DNA of 64,000 bases, from contig CM062810.1 in the NCBI GenBank assembly GCA_031772625.1, positions 704,852,358-704,916,357 of the forward strand. The letters are read 5' to 3'. This document shows, one piece after another, positions 1 through 12,057 of the stretch. The notes under the pieces are model-generated. The model saw only the letters and a list, made by a program, of their open reading frames with translations, did no database searches and was not told where the DNA came from. This DNA is from Pinus tabuliformis. Lineage: Eukaryota > Streptophyta > Pinopsida > Pinales > Pinaceae. The translations under genes and the position numbers were made by a program. Each line of letters opens with the position of its first letter. Within the stretch, counting starts at the first letter, position 1.

Positions 1-1370
1 TTCCTTGACCATGTCAATGGTTTCCTTATGGTAATAGACAACTCTAAAGATGGTATGAGCCAACTCAAGTTGCAACTCGAGTTCCTTCACCACATCCTCC
101 ATTATGTTATGAGTCACCCTATTGCCCCTTGTCACTATTATTACTTTCCCATTATGTTCCACTAGAACATAACAAAGGTGTGTCATGTCTAGCTCCTAGG
201 TCATCTCATGTTCTCCTTCCAAAATGACTCCCAAGGACGGAAAAACTCCTACAAAAGGGTTGTCTTCCTACTCCATGGCATTTAAATTCTACCTCAATAA
301 GTAATTCTTCGCATAATGCTCTTTTGCACGAATCCTACACAAAACCAGTTTATCTCTCTTTTGGCGAATCCATTTGTTTGACCTTGCCTTTATGATCTTT
401 CCTAATCGTCTTCATTTTCCCCTTGTCTTTATTTTTTTTCTTGCCCTGCTACTTCTCACCTTGAGCATCCTCACCATTACTTGGACCATTCCAGCTTCAC
501 CCATGAAGTCCAACAATTTGTCCACTACATTGATAGCTACTACAAGGGTCTACACGTATTGGCATCACAAATCATTTTATGCCCAAGGCTGCAAACCATT
601 CATGAAGTGGAAAAGCCTATATTCCTCCAACGCGTCTTTGATCTCCAACATAAGGCATGAAAAATCCTTGATGTAAGCTTGGATTTGTCTAGTGTGCTTG
701 AGTGTCAACAACTGGTTTCCTGTGATCCATGCTTGGTTACTTGTACCAAATGATTCCTTCAAAGCAACTTTCATTTGTACCTAATTCTCGATCTTCTTCC
801 TAGTGTGCTCAACTACTATGCCTTCCACATAGTTCCTCCACCATAGCTTCATGGTCCCCATCAATAACATCATGACAACGTTCATCTTGGCTTCATCCAA
901 ACTCTCATTCATTTTCTCCAAGTACTACTCAATGTCCCAACAAAAATTGCTAAGCAAATTTGTGTTGCAAGTGCCATCATATGATTTTGGTTCTTCGATC
1001 TTGATTCGACAAACCTTTCCCACTAGCAACGACTCATTTCAACACCGATATGGCATTCTCTTTGTCTTTCAACTAATGGGTGACAAAGTTCAACAAGTCC
1101 TTTGTTTCCTTCACCCTGTATTGGATGTGTTCGATCACATCTATGGTCCACTAGCACTCCCTCACAGCCTCGTTGAATCCTTGCAACAACCATTTCATTT
1201 ATGCCTCCATCATCTCAACCTTTTCACAATGCTTGCACAATGAAACTGTCATCAATTCCATGACTTTTTCCAAGTTCACAAGTGGATCCTTCATCCTAGG
1301 TGTTTTGGGGTCCTTCATGTCATTTCCCTTTGCATTTGAGCCTACCATGGTCGTTTTCCCAAGTGCTTAA
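1..1370 (-). mobile_element. Ty3/gypsy retroelement remnant, gag and start of protease side
   Basis: Read on the minus strand, this stretch resembles the gag region of a plant Ty3/gypsy element. The clearest piece is at about 577-774, where the translation has the spacing of the retrotransposon gag family: a YIKDFS..ML.I block followed by FMNGLQPWA. A plausible gag start lies near 1350, about 0.3 kb downstream of the primer site at 1640-1651. A weak cysteine/histidine-containing stretch near 300-330 may be the zinc-knuckle remnant. The element runs off the left edge, so pol is not seen. It is a fossil with several breaks and looks old. Plus-strand reading frames here are shadows. Confidence 0.6.
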
Positions 1371-1639
1371 TGACTTTAAATATCTATAATCCAAATCTTC
1401 ACTTGTCCAATGATTGACCAAATTTTCCCAAAACTCGAAGAATCACAACCAACTGTGCTTTAATTGTGTTTAGGCACCAATCACCAAAATGAATTGAATT
1501 GTACCAAGTTCATGAATTCCCAACTCATCCAAATATAACTTGGCTTGTCATACAACCTGTTATCCTACACATCCCTTCTACACCACGGGACATCAAACTT
1601 GTTTGTCACATTTGAATGTCATGATACTACCTTCAACAA

Positions 1640-1651
1640 GCTTTGATATCA
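1640..1651 (-). other. primer binding site of the gypsy remnant (Met-tRNA type)
   Basis: On the minus strand this reads TGATATCAAAGC, which matches the usual plant Met-tRNA primer site TGGTATCAGAGC at 10 of 12 bases. It sits between the LTR at higher coordinates and gag at lower coordinates, as expected for a minus-strand element. Confidence 0.55.
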
Positions 1652-1660
1652 TCACAACAT

Positions 1661-2936
1661 GGTATTTGTAAAGAGTACCTAAAATATTTCAAACGAGTTT
1701 TAATGCCATCATGTGTCAAACCAGTGTACCCAAATTTCCACTTGACTTGGAGCACCCAAGTCATCCAACTCCTGTGGCCTTGCTGAGTTGTAGCATTTCC
1801 AACATGATGGTTAGACCAAACAAAGTGTGCTCCACTTGAACTACACCTCTTCACTCAAGGTGCACCCATAACTCAACCCTTAGATACAATGAATTGAGTT
1901 GTTCACACTCAATCTCTTGCACATAACAGGTAAGCGCACAACCAACCATTCCCTACCATGTGGTAACACTTAACGCTTATATTGGTCAACAGGGCAACAA
2001 TTCATGTTAAGTCTAAACAAGTATACACAAGCATTCAACACATATCTAACAACACATATATTTTGGACAAATAGATCGTGTCTAACAATTATTTCATAAA
2101 TATGATAAAAGATGTCTACAATAGAATGGATACAAAGGAGCCACAACAGTTACATAGCCAAACATCCTTGCACTAACCCTCGCTGCAACAAAACCTACTC
2201 ACTCAACATTGTACCAACATTCCATCCAACTGGCAATGCCCACAACCCTATAAAAGCTACCACAAGTCAAGGCATTCCACTTTTAGTCTATTCCTTTGTC
2301 TTGTTCGAACTTCTATTGTTCGATTATTCCATGTGTTAGCTCAACCCATTGTGCCACTATTTATGTGTCTACTCTTATCACTTGAACAATCGCCTCATTT
2401 GGCCATAGGTCAAGCCAACCCACTCTTTCTAATCATTGTGCCCGCTTGTTCTGTTGTGTAGAGTACTAAACCACAATGTGGCCAACCATATGCCACCTTG
2501 TTGGGTCATCTTCCCCATAGGTCATTCCAACCAAGTCACTGTACAAGTCTTGGGCACAAGTCTCCTTGGACCACATGACCAAGTCATACACAAGGAGCAC
2601 CTACATATCCCATATAAATATGGGTCACCATTCCACCTCCATTCCATTGAGTGTGTCTTAGCCATTTTGTTGATCGAACCAAGTCTCTTAGTCCATTCGT
2701 CTAAGTCGCTAAGGCAACCCCAATATCCATGTCTTACCCTCCTACCAAGTCAATTTGGAGAAGGTGCCTCACACTACTCTAGTAGTGGCCCTTAGAGTTC
2801 ATTTCTAAACATCCTTAGAAGCATAAATGTGGGCCAAGCCAAAAGTTTAATAGTTGAGATTTAAACCTTCAAGTAACATCAACACTCCACCCAACAACCA
2901 CATAAGCAAGTAAAGGAGAAATGAGTGTGATAACAC
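1661..2936 (-). repeat. 5' LTR of the gypsy remnant (approximate ends)
   Basis: This is the roughly 1.28-kb stretch just upstream, on the minus strand, of the primer site. Its minus-strand start reads TGTTATCACACTC and its end reads ...AAATACCA, giving TG...CA termini. No second LTR is in the window to confirm the ends, so they may be off by some bases. Short reading frames inside look accidental. Confidence 0.45.
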
Positions 2937-4293
2937 CACCTTTCCCTTCATGTTGATCATAATAAAAGCGCCTAACACTCAACTAAATCATAGACGAGTA
3001 TGTAATGAGAATCTAGTAATGTTGACTCCTTGCAATGATGTGGTATCTACCAAATCAATTAAAGTCGTGTTGTCGTGCACCCTCTATTTCCTAAAAGGGT
3101 CACTTGAACCTCAAACCTTTGAGAAGTTGTTACTTCATGCATCTCCCTATTTTCCCCAAGGTTAGCAACAGCATTGTAAGGCTTAAAATTTTAATCGATT
3201 TGCATAGCAAGAATGACTAATTATCTGGAGTGACAAAACTTGGCTATTTGAAATGGTCATTGACCAAATCCTCTCCCTAAAAATTTAACAAGGGAGAAGA
3301 TTGACCCTGATACCTCCTTGTTTGAATAGACCCTAAGCCCTCTTAGAGTACTAGCATGTTAACCAAAGGAATATAAGCCTTAATAAGGTCCACTACCATT
3401 AAGTTTTTCTAGATTGAGGCATTCTACAACAAGTTACTCTTGTTTTAGTGTACAATTTGGGTCCAATCTCCCTCAGTATCATTGTTAACATGAGAATTGG
3501 ATGGCCATTATAAGGTTTGAGTGGACAAGACTATTGATGGATTGGCATGGGCCCTTAATGCATAATAACTGATATACTACTCTAATGTTTGGCACCAAAA
3601 GCACCTACCTTACTTTATGGGGAAACCTATATCAAGATATAGGATTGATACACAAGCTCATGACAAATTAGACTCAACTATATGAAGCTCTGTAAAACAA
3701 CTTGTGTTAATAGTCGTGGTTACTAAATATATTTAGACCAAATTCAATTTCAAAAGACAATATTAAAACTAGGCATTAAAATAATGAAAAGTCACATACA
3801 ATGTATTAACAAATTATTCAAATTAAATTTTTCTGATTAATTATAATAATAACAATAAAGTCCATTTCTATAATTTTTTATGCTATCTTTTTAATTGTAT
3901 GGGAAGCCAAAATAACATTCCAATTGAGAACATAAAGAATAAACTTCAATTAAGAATATAAAAAATAAACCTAAGAATAAACTTTAATTAAGAATATAAA
4001 AAATAACCTCATTTATATATTAATAGTACAACTAGAACAATTGACCAGGTCACGATTGGTGAAGGCCAATAGACATCAACTATTGCTTGAGTAAACCACG
4101 AATTGTTGAATGACATAAGAACAACAAACAATAAACGTTTCATGAGAACAATGAGGAGATGAGAACTAGGCATTCCACTTTTCACTAATCTAATATGCAG
4201 GTATCAAGTCATATCGTAAATTTATAATCAAATTAGGTAAATGTAAAAACATAGTTATAGATTTAGAAACACAAGAAACTTATTGCTGAAATT
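2937..4293. other. unannotated AT-rich spacer
   Basis: I see no convincing gene or element end here. The left part is mixed sequence that may be older repeat debris. From about 3,720 it becomes strongly AT-rich. No open frame of family-like composition was recognised. Confidence 0.4.
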
Positions 4294-5001
4294 TGTTGAG
4301 AAATCACTAGGGAAACCAATTAGGGTTGATTTCTCTTACTTGATAATTGCTTGTGAATATATGTTAGCTTCTTATTACTTTTACTATGTTCTCTTCATCA
4401 AACAATTACCAAAACATAAACATAAAGATCACAAGAAGACAATGAACACAAGGTATAGGCTCCAAGCTAGTACAAAACCCCACAAGGGGGAAAACCCAGC
4501 CAAATCTTCTCTTCTTATAGAATCAAATCAAAGTGAGAAATCCATGACCCAAAGACCAAGAACAAGACCTTCCACAAGACCCAAGTCAACCCTCCCAAAT
4601 TCTTCCAACAAGTAAAAGTCAACTCAAGTCAACACTGGTCAATTCTTCCTCAAATTTGGTCAAACCTAAAATTTTCGGACTTGCAATCACCTCTGAAATT
4701 TTCGGCCCCTACAGCACCCTGAAATTTGGCATGTGTGACAAAAACTAGGGCAAAATTTCATACATGTGGCATGTTTTTCTTCCTCATTAACTTTCGTTCT
4801 CGCTCTTTTGACTTTAGATCTTTTCCTTGACTTCTTCACTGGTTTTCTCTCTCTTCTTCATGACAAATATTCTTTTGACTCAGTAAACCCTAGAAGCATG
4901 AAGAACATGCTTGACTAATAATAATAATAATAATTTGTTTTTCTTCTTGATAAAAGTACAATGATAATTATGAAGATTGAACCTAGTTACATTTTCCAAC
5001 A
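4294..5001 (-). repeat. solo LTR, Copia family B
   Basis: On the minus strand it starts TGTTGGAAAATGTAACTAGG and ends ...TTTCTCAACA. The start and end match LTRs at 13,973, 31,155, 39,111 and 53,437 in this window (called family B here). There is no primer site, coding part or partner LTR next to it, so it is a solo LTR. The flanks are aaatt on the left and aaata on the right, a near-perfect 5-bp target duplication. Its length of 708 bp is shorter than its relatives. Confidence 0.7.
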
Positions 5002-5390
5002 AAATATCCATATATTGATGTAGACGAGACAACGAGAATATGCTAGAATCTTTGAGTCATGGCCATAAGTCAAAAATTTTGATTAAAATAAAGATTAATC
5101 TGCAACATTTAAACGGGAGGACACTTACTAGTGTAATTAACACCTCATAAAATTAACTAGAACATTAATAAGGGTATAACTAACGCAACTATGATGACAA
5201 ACATCATATGAAAATATAAAAAATAAACCTATTTTTAAATTTTACTAGGAGTACTCGTGGAATTAATTAGGCTATTTACATGATGCAATTGTGATTGCAC
5301 TTTTGAGCATTTCTTGAAATTTAAGTTTTAAATTTGATTATTTATATAATCACAATAATAACTATTTATATTGTAATGCATCGTGGACGA
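5002..5390. other. unannotated AT-rich spacer
   Basis: AT-rich sequence without a recognisable gene. It leads into the tandem duplication that begins near 5,391. Confidence 0.4.
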
Positions 5391-5560
5391 GATTAATATC
5401 ACAAATGTAGATATCACTAGAATTACAAAAATAATCACTATTGTTATGTCTCATAAAACCCAAATTAATAGATCTCTTATTCCATAAACAAGAACTCATA
5501 CATTAATATCTAATTGTAGCCTTAAAATTAAATAATGATGATTATGATTATTATTATTAT
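5391..5560. repeat. tandem duplication, copy 1, left part
   Basis: This segment recurs almost base for base at about 11,698-11,866. The shared stretch begins near TCACAAATGTAGATATCACT and runs to the ATT-rich run at the LINE boundary. Copy 1 continues on the far side of the LINE at 11,471, so the LINE lies inside copy 1. Confidence 0.85.
5545..5560. repeat. candidate LINE target-site duplication, left
   Basis: The 16-base tgattattattattat here matches tcattattattattat at 11,455-11,470 with one mismatch, flanking the LINE. The target is a simple ATT repeat, so the exact limits are uncertain. Confidence 0.5.
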
Positions 5561-5790
5561 TTTTTTACAGAAATGGTTATGAGATTTCATTAACTGCGTG
5601 ACTAAGAGCCACAAATTCGATTACAAAAGGAGAGGCAGATTTCTGCATGTCTTTTCAGCAAGAGGAAAATAATGCCTACTCTCGTCAGGCTCCTCTTTTT
5701 ACATTTAATATAGTGTACTTCTGCTGCTGATTTCCCGAGCTGAAAAATACAAACAAACTGCTACAAAAGGATGCAATAGAACATGACTCT

Positions 5791-8700
5791 TTAGGGGATT
5801 GGATCCCAAAGGATTTCATTATCTCTGAGAATAGAACCGGCATCTAAATGTACTGCCTTGTTTGCCTCAATGTCTGCTTCTTTGTTATTTGTTCTCAAAA
5901 CATGGAAGTATTTCAGATTCAGGGACTTTGCCATGCCTTTGATCCTTGTAATTATCCTTGCTAGCTGCAGATCCCCTGAGTTAGAATTGGTTGCCATTGC
6001 TTGGGTGATAACCTGGGAAACCCCAAAGACATTTTCCTCCTTGTAGCCCAGCTCTTTGAGGAATTTGATTCCTTGAAAAAGGGCCATCGCTTCAGCTTGG
6101 ATGCTTGAGGAATGGCCTAATCCCCAAGCAAATCTGTGCACAGCTGTTTCATTTGGGTTTATGATGAGTCCTCCAGCTCCAACAATACCTGGATTCCCTT
6201 TCGCTGCCCCATCAAAGAAGAGAGAGGGAAGAGTTTGGTTGGACAACTAGGTTTGAAAATCTGCTTCATTTTTCCTGACTTGCCATTCTTTGCGAGATGG
6301 AGGAGAGCTGTTCGATTTTGGAAATTTAAAATTGGGGGCAGATCCCAGATCTATGTCCTGCTGACTTAGATTTGAATCATCTCTTTTGTCTTCCAGCCAC
6401 TCAACAAGTTGACTTTTTACTGTGTTGGCAACTATTCTGAAGTCTTGTTCCTTATTTCAGAAAATCCTTCTGTTTCTTTCCAGCGAGACTTGCCAGCTGA
6501 TGAATTTAGGCAGAGCACTCCACGCTGACCTGAATGTTTTATTTTTTGGAAAGGAGCCTGGATATCTAGCCATCCAACCCGCAAATAGATCGGAGACTAA
6601 GGAGGGGAAGGTGAATTTATGCTTCCAGGAAACAAGTAGCTCCTGCCATATGGAAGCTGCGAACTTGCACTCGATCATGAGGTGGAAGGCGAATTCTAAA
6701 TTTTCCTTACAAAGAGAGCATCTAGAAGGCCCAAAGATGCCCCTTTTCTGAAGCTTGTCTTCAGTGAGAATTTTCTGATGACAGAGGAGCCAGCACAAGT
6801 GGTCAACTTTAGGAATTGAAGGTATTTTCCATATGCCAACCCAGGGGGTAGGATTCGGAGGCACATGAGGCCGCTCTAGACATTTAGCATAGCCCTGGGC
6901 TACCGAGTAACCTGCCTGATTTGATCCCCGACCTCTCACGTCCTGCCTGCGTACATGAATTGGAGCTAGCCCATGTAACTGCGTGGTGAACGTTTCCAGA
7001 TCAGATCGTAAGTCGGGTGGAACTAGGAGTTGTTTCCAACCCGTCCACACATCACCCTTCCAGATTGAGAGATCCCACAATGTGTTGATGCTGGCCTCTG
7101 ACATCCAGCGCTGGAACTCAGGCATGTATCTTTATTCTGCCAGCGGGGGTTTATTCAAGACACTGTCGTTCCAGAGGTGGATACATTTTCCGTTGCCTGG
7201 AATCCAGAAGGAATGATTCCTTATCAACGAGCCAGTTTTGCTAATGAACCTGCTGAAAGGAGTTTTGAAATGGTTCTTGGGCTGATCCGGCATCTAAGTC
7301 TCGGTCCTCTGAAGTACTTCCATAATGCAACTTGCACCCAACCTGGATTTGGAGCTATGATTTTCCAAATCAATTTGGTTCCCATAGCTAAGTTTTGGAC
7401 ACTGAGATCTTTGAAGTTCAATCCTCCCTCCTGAGTTGGTCTGATCACTGTTTCCCAATTAACTAGGGAAATTCTCTTCTCGTTTTGTTTGCCTCCTTTC
7501 CAGAAAAACTTTCTGATTAATTCCTCCATCTTTTTGATGATTCCCACAGGCGCCAATAGAACCGAGAATTTGAATAACGGAAGGCTGCTTAGCACTGCTT
7601 TAATGAGCACTGATTTTCTAGCTATGTTGAGCCAAGAGGATCCCCAGGCCTACATTTTTGCTTTGAATTTGTCTAACTAAGGATACCAATCTTTACTCAA
7701 GGCCCTCTTGTGGAAGATGGGTAGTCCCAGATATTTAAATGAGGACCAAGAAGTAGAGACTGTAAAACCGAGGCATCTAGCAATGGAGCTTGCAGTTGAA
7801 GTAGGAATATTCCAACAATAGATATGGCATTTGCCATTGTTTAGAACACTGCCCGAGACCTTACAGTAATCTTCCAGAACTTCTTTGAATTTGATTGCTG
7901 AATGAGGAGATGCAGCCTCCAGCAGTAAAGTATCGTCAGCGAAGAGGGCATGATTGATCCTTTTGACTCCTCTTGCAATGCACAGGCCAGCGATGTCTTG
8001 ATCTTGCTGCTTTCTTTGTAGATAAAAACTGAGAACAGAGGCCTGTAGAACGAATAGGAGGGGTGAAAGGGGGCACTCCTGCCTCAGCCCTCTTGTGGCT
8101 TTGAAAAATTCAGTAGCCCTTCCGTTCACCAGGGGCGCAATGAAAGGTTCCGAAATACAGGATCTAATCCACTTGATGAAATTTTGACCGAACCCCAGTT
8201 TTTGCAACACCTCAAACAAAAAACTATGTCTAACACGATCAAAAGCATTTGCTAGATCTAATTTAATAACCATACCTTTTTCCTTTCGGTGTAGGCTGGA
8301 GTGAATCGCCTCTTGAACCAGAACGAAATTGTCCACCAATTGCCTGCCATGAATAAATCCACCTTGGTTATCCGGGATGATTTTGGGAAGAATTCTTTTC
8401 AACCTGTTAGCTATCACTTTGGTTATCACTTTGTACCCAATATTGCATAAGGAAATTGGGTGAAATCTGCTGAAAGAGTTTGCTCCTTTCTCTTTGGGAA
8501 TGAGGGCAAGAAAGGCTGAATTTGTGCAGCCTCCAATGTTCTGACAGTCTTGGGATTTCTGGATCATTTTGAAGAACTCCTTCTCAACAATCTGCCAACA
8601 GGTCTGGAGAAATCTAGGCGTAAAACTGTCCGGTCCCGGAGCTTTATCGGGATCCATTGCGAAAAGGGCCTCCTTGACTTCCTTTTGCGTGATTTTGCCT

Positions 8701-10013
8701 TCAAGTTCCTGGTTCATTTTGGAGGTGATAAGGCTAGGGACAACGTCCAACAAAGTAGCGTTTAGATCAGCTCCTAAATCTTCTCTATACAGCTGCTCAA
8801 AGTGCTCTGAGGCTGCCTTTTTTATGCTGGTAAAGTCCTTCAGAATGCAGTTGTCTTCTTTTATTTCAGTGATGGAGTTACAGCCTTTCCTGGCTTGGGC
8901 TTGTTTATGGAAAAAGGAGGAGTTTCTGTCGCCAGATTTGAGCCAAAGACTCCTGGACTTGAGCCTCCAATATTCTTCTTCTGCCAGACAGGCCTTATGG
9001 AAACTTTGCTGAAGCTTGGCCTCCTTTTCCAACTCATCTTTAGTGATTTCAGCTGCTTCAAGATGGAGATGCTGGCTTTCTAGAGCGATTTGAATTTTTT
9101 TCCTTTCCGCAGCAGGGTTGGGCAGGGTCTTAGCCCAATTTTTTAGCATGACTTTAACCCTTTTGAGTTTTTCCTCCCAAACAAAAAAGGCGGATCCCTT
9201 GACTGGATCTTTCCAGCAGTCTCTGACCTTTTCCATGAAGTCTGTCTCTTTGATCCAGAGAGAGCTGAATCTGAAAGGTATAGGCCCCAGATCCTTGGGG
9301 GTCAGCAGCTCTAGGCTAATGGGCTTGTGGTCTGATACGCTGCTGTGAAGAATGCGCATTCTAGCTTCTAGTCCAAGAAGTAGGAAGGAGCTTTGCACCA
9401 AAAATCTGTCAAGTCTTGCCGCTATGTAACCCGGGCCAACTCTCTTGTTTGACCACGTGAACTTGCCAGTAGTCGGCTTAATGTCTATCAGATCCCAATC
9501 TTGCATGAGATCTTCCACTAATTCTCTTGCCGGATCCCTGACGATACTGCCTCCTCTTTTTTCTGATGAGAGGAGGGTGAGGTTGAGATCTCCGGCTATG
9601 ATTATATTCTCCAGATTCTCTAGATCTGCCAAGTTTTTGATGGAGTCCCAGCATAATTTTTTCTCACCTGCATTGTTAGGAGCATATACATTGAATAGGC
9701 AAATAATTTCCTTAGATTCTAAGTGCTGCATTTTTAACAAAATCCAATGAGTGTTCAGGGACTCAGCGATTAATGAGAACTTCTTTGGATTCCAGAGCGA
9801 CCCAAGTCCTCCCGATGCTCCACGGGCAGAGATTGCTTGCGCGCTGTCTTTCTTCCAAAACATTTTGCTTGCCTGGAGGAAGACTGAATCCTCCAATTTA
9901 GTCTCCTGGATGAGAAGAATGTCCAGGGCTTCCAGTCTTATTAAACTATTCATTGCTTCTTCCTTAGCTTTGGTGCCCATTCCCCTACAATTCCAGGAGA
10001 CTATCTTCATCAT
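5791..10013 (-). pseudogene. LINE ORF2: endonuclease, reverse transcriptase, zinc-binding region, RNase H
   Basis: ORF2 encodes the enzyme that nicks DNA and copies LINE RNA into the nick. It starts at 10,013 with MMKIVSWNCRG. The endonuclease motifs SWNCRG, IQETK, AGDLN and SDHKPI are present (residues about 4-230). Reverse transcriptase follows with KLDLANAFDRV and FADDTLLLEA (about 450-700); the usual RGLRQGCPLSP reads RGLRQECPLSP. A zf-RVT-like region with CSLC and a downstream H..IEC is at about 6,650-6,800. RNase H of the RVT_3 type occupies 6,246-5,791, starting FFDGAAKGNPG. Breaks: in-frame TAG at 7,679-7,677 and 7,652-7,650, a frame change between about 7,226 and 7,200, then stops near 7,134, at 6,459-6,457 and near 6,249. 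In RNase H the expected GDSQ reads GVSQ, losing a catalytic Asp. The copy is inactive. Confidence 0.9.
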
Positions 10014-10045
10014 TTACTTTTGCTGTGATGAGCTCCTTTGGAGCT

Positions 10046-11263
10046 CTAGGTTTGGATCCTCTTCATCTTCGGGGTTTTTGCTAGGAGTTTCTCTAGCGTT
10101 GGCTGGCTGCCCTGAAGCTTGTCCTTGTATGTTTCTTGGTCTCTTTTTTCCTTTGCTGACATACACCCTCTTGTAGATCTTCTAGAGGTAAATTGTGATT
10201 CACCTATTTCCCCTTCTTCCTCCAATTCCTCGGACTCTTGGGTTTCCTCTTCTTCTTCTGACATCCTCCCTTTGGATCTCTCTGGTACACTTTTGGATTT
10301 AGATGGAGAGATCTCCTTCGAGATTTCTGTCTCCTGCGTGTTCATGATTTTAGATCCAAGGATCTCAAATTTGTTCCCTTGGCTTTCCATGGGTGATTTC
10401 TGAACAGGCCCCGCTTGGGGAGCTATAGCATTTGCATTTGAATTCTTCCTGGATGAAGTTTTGGGTCGCTTTCCCTGATTCCATCCTTCTTCCTTCCCTT
10501 TTTCTTCTACCCCTTTGGACGAGCAGTCTCTGGTGAAGTGTCCGTAGACGTGACACTTCCGGCATTTGAACGACAGCTGTTCATAGTCCAACTTCTGTAC
10601 ATGTGTCCAGGGACCTACAATTATTTTGATGGCTTCTGGTAGTCCGACCTCTAGATCTACCTCGACACAAATTCTGGCGCAATCGTACTGATCTTTGCTA
10701 TTGGCCTTGTCTATAAATTTCCCAAGAGTGTTTCCTATATGTTTCAAAGAGTCCCAGTTCCAGCAGTGAACGGGAAGATTGGGGAGTCTTACCCACACCG
10801 GGACCGCTGAAGGCACATCCATCGCCGGATCGAAGTCTGGCGTCCATTTGTTTAAATACAGACCTTGAGGGCCCATGAAGTAGGGGCCATTCCTGAAAAT
10901 GAGATCCTTGTCCTCTTTTTCAAAAAATTCAAATAAGAAGTATCCTCTTCCGAGGAAGTAGGAGGTTACCTTGTTCTTTATCAGAGGAGCCCAGTTCCTA
11001 GCAACCCAGTTCTTCGTTGATTTCGGGGAAGGCCAAAGACCTGTAAACTGACCGACCAGAGCATGATCTGCCAGAGATAAGGCTACCTGAATCGGACCTT
11101 CAGGCGGAAGGGCAATCTCGGGGATATGTTCTAGCTTTTTCACGAACTTAGCAGCTTCCACGGATTTCTTCTTTGGCAGAGAGGCCAGCAAGGTTCTGAA
11201 GGCCTCAGCGGCGAAAGGCAAAGGAGGGGAGGAAGACCCCTGAAGGGGAATCGGCTCTTCCAT
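10046..11263 (-). CDS. LINE ORF1 protein, DUF4283 with CCHC zinc knuckle
   Basis: The frame opens upstream at 11,359, but I prefer the Met at 11,263 (MEEPIPLQGSS), since the preceding part is basic and proline-rich and looks like leader; this gives about 405 residues. The first half matches the plant LINE DUF4283 domain, with GRGYFLFEFFEKEDKD, then WVRLPNLPVHCWN. A knuckle CRKCHVYGHFTRDC follows at about residues 250-265, and the tail is acidic and Ser-rich (EEEEETQESEELEEEGE). Such proteins bind LINE RNA and accompany it to the target. The frame is unbroken although ORF2 of the same copy is dead. There is no evidence that this copy is expressed. Confidence 0.85.
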   Translation of the reverse strand: MEEPIPLQGSSSPPLPFAAEAFRTLLASLPKKKSVEAAKFVKKLEHIPEIALPPEGPIQVALSLADHALVGQFTGLWPSPKSTKNWVARNWAPLIKNKVTSYFLGRGYFLFEFFEKEDKDLIFRNGPYFMGPQGLYLNKWTPDFDPAMDVPSAVPVWVRLPNLPVHCWNWDSLKHIGNTLGKFIDKANSKDQYDCARICVEVDLEVGLPEAIKIIVGPWTHVQKLDYEQLSFKCRKCHVYGHFTRDCSSKGVEEKGKEEGWNQGKRPKTSSRKNSNANAIAPQAGPVQKSPMESQGNKFEILGSKIMNTQETEISKEISPSKSKSVPERSKGRMSEEEEETQESEELEEEGEIGESQFTSRRSTRGCMSAKEKRDQETYKDKLQGSQPTLEKLLAKTPKMKRIQT

Positions 11264-11454
11264 GAAGAGCAGCAGATCCAGCCAGCCCAGCCGCAGCTTG
11301 GAGCAAAGCCCCCGACGGATAGGTCCGCAGGGATCGGGACACGCAGAGAGCGGGCGCACTTGCAGGTTCAGAGCGCGCGAATAGCGGACCTCGCAGGCTG
11401 CAGAGCGGGAACCAAAGGAGCTTTTTTCCTAGATTATTGAGATTATTAATATTA

Positions 11455-11470
11455 TCATTATTATTATTAT
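11455..11470. repeat. candidate LINE target-site duplication, right
   Basis: Partner of 5,545-5,560 with one mismatch. It borders the 5' end of the minus-strand LINE, and directly after it copy 1 of the tandem duplication resumes. Confidence 0.5.
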
Positions 11471-12057
11471 CATTATAATTTAATATTAATTAAATTAAAA
11501 TTAAAATAAATTATTCATATGACAATTTGCCTAAGATGTAAATTATTGTAATAAATACAATAAATTACATTACTATGGAAACAATCACATATATTAAATA
11601 TCTTTAAATTTTCGACCATACAGACCACTTTCAAATGCAAATTTCCAATATTTTCAACCATACAAACTACTTTCAAATGCAAATTTCCAATAATTATTGA
11701 TTAAGATCACAAATGTAGATATCACTAGAATTACAAAGATAATCACTATTATTATATGTCTCATAAAACTCAAATTAATAAATCTCTTATTCCATAAACA
11801 AGAACTCATACATTAATATCTAACTATAGCCTTAAAATTAAATAATGATAATTATGACTATTATTATTATAATTATAATTTAATATTAAATAAATAGAAC
11901 TAAAAATAAATTATTCATATAAGAATTTGACTGAAATGTAAATTATTGTAATAAATACAATAAATTACAGTAGTACTGAAACCATCGAATATATTAAATA
12001 TCCTTAAATTTTCGACCATACAGACCACTTTCAACAGCAAATTTCCAATAATTATTA
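11471..12057. repeat. tandem duplication: right part of copy 1, then copy 2
   Basis: 11,471-11,697 completes copy 1 and 11,698-12,057 is copy 2, giving a unit near 0.36-0.40 kb. Both contain the blocks ATAAATACAATAAATTACA and TTCGACCATACAGACCACTT in the same order. Copy 1 has an extra internal repeat of the CATACA.ACTACTTTCAAATG block of about 55 bp. Copy 2 runs through the LINE insertion point without interruption. No coding content. Confidence 0.8.

Larger units (their letters stand above)
5561..11454 (-). mobile_element. L1-clade plant LINE (non-LTR retrotransposon)
   Basis: A nearly full-length LINE of about 5.9 kb on the minus strand: 5' leader (about 11,450-11,264), ORF1, a 32-bp gap, ORF2, 3' UTR, and a short A tail seen as the T run at 5,560-5,566. 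It is clearly more GC-rich than its flanks. ORF1 is open, while ORF2 carries stops and one frameshift. The element interrupts an AT-rich tandem duplication, and the intact second copy at 11,698-12,057 shows the unoccupied site. The 5' limit is good to about 20 bp. Confidence 0.9.

Noticed and set aside
374-3165. Several plus-strand frames of 65-130 codons
   Set aside because: They are shadows of the minus-strand gypsy gag and LTR; the gag pattern is only on the minus strand.
8550-10403. Plus-strand frames of 70-147 codons across the LINE
   Set aside because: They are antisense shadows of LINE ORF1 and ORF2 and have no family resemblance.
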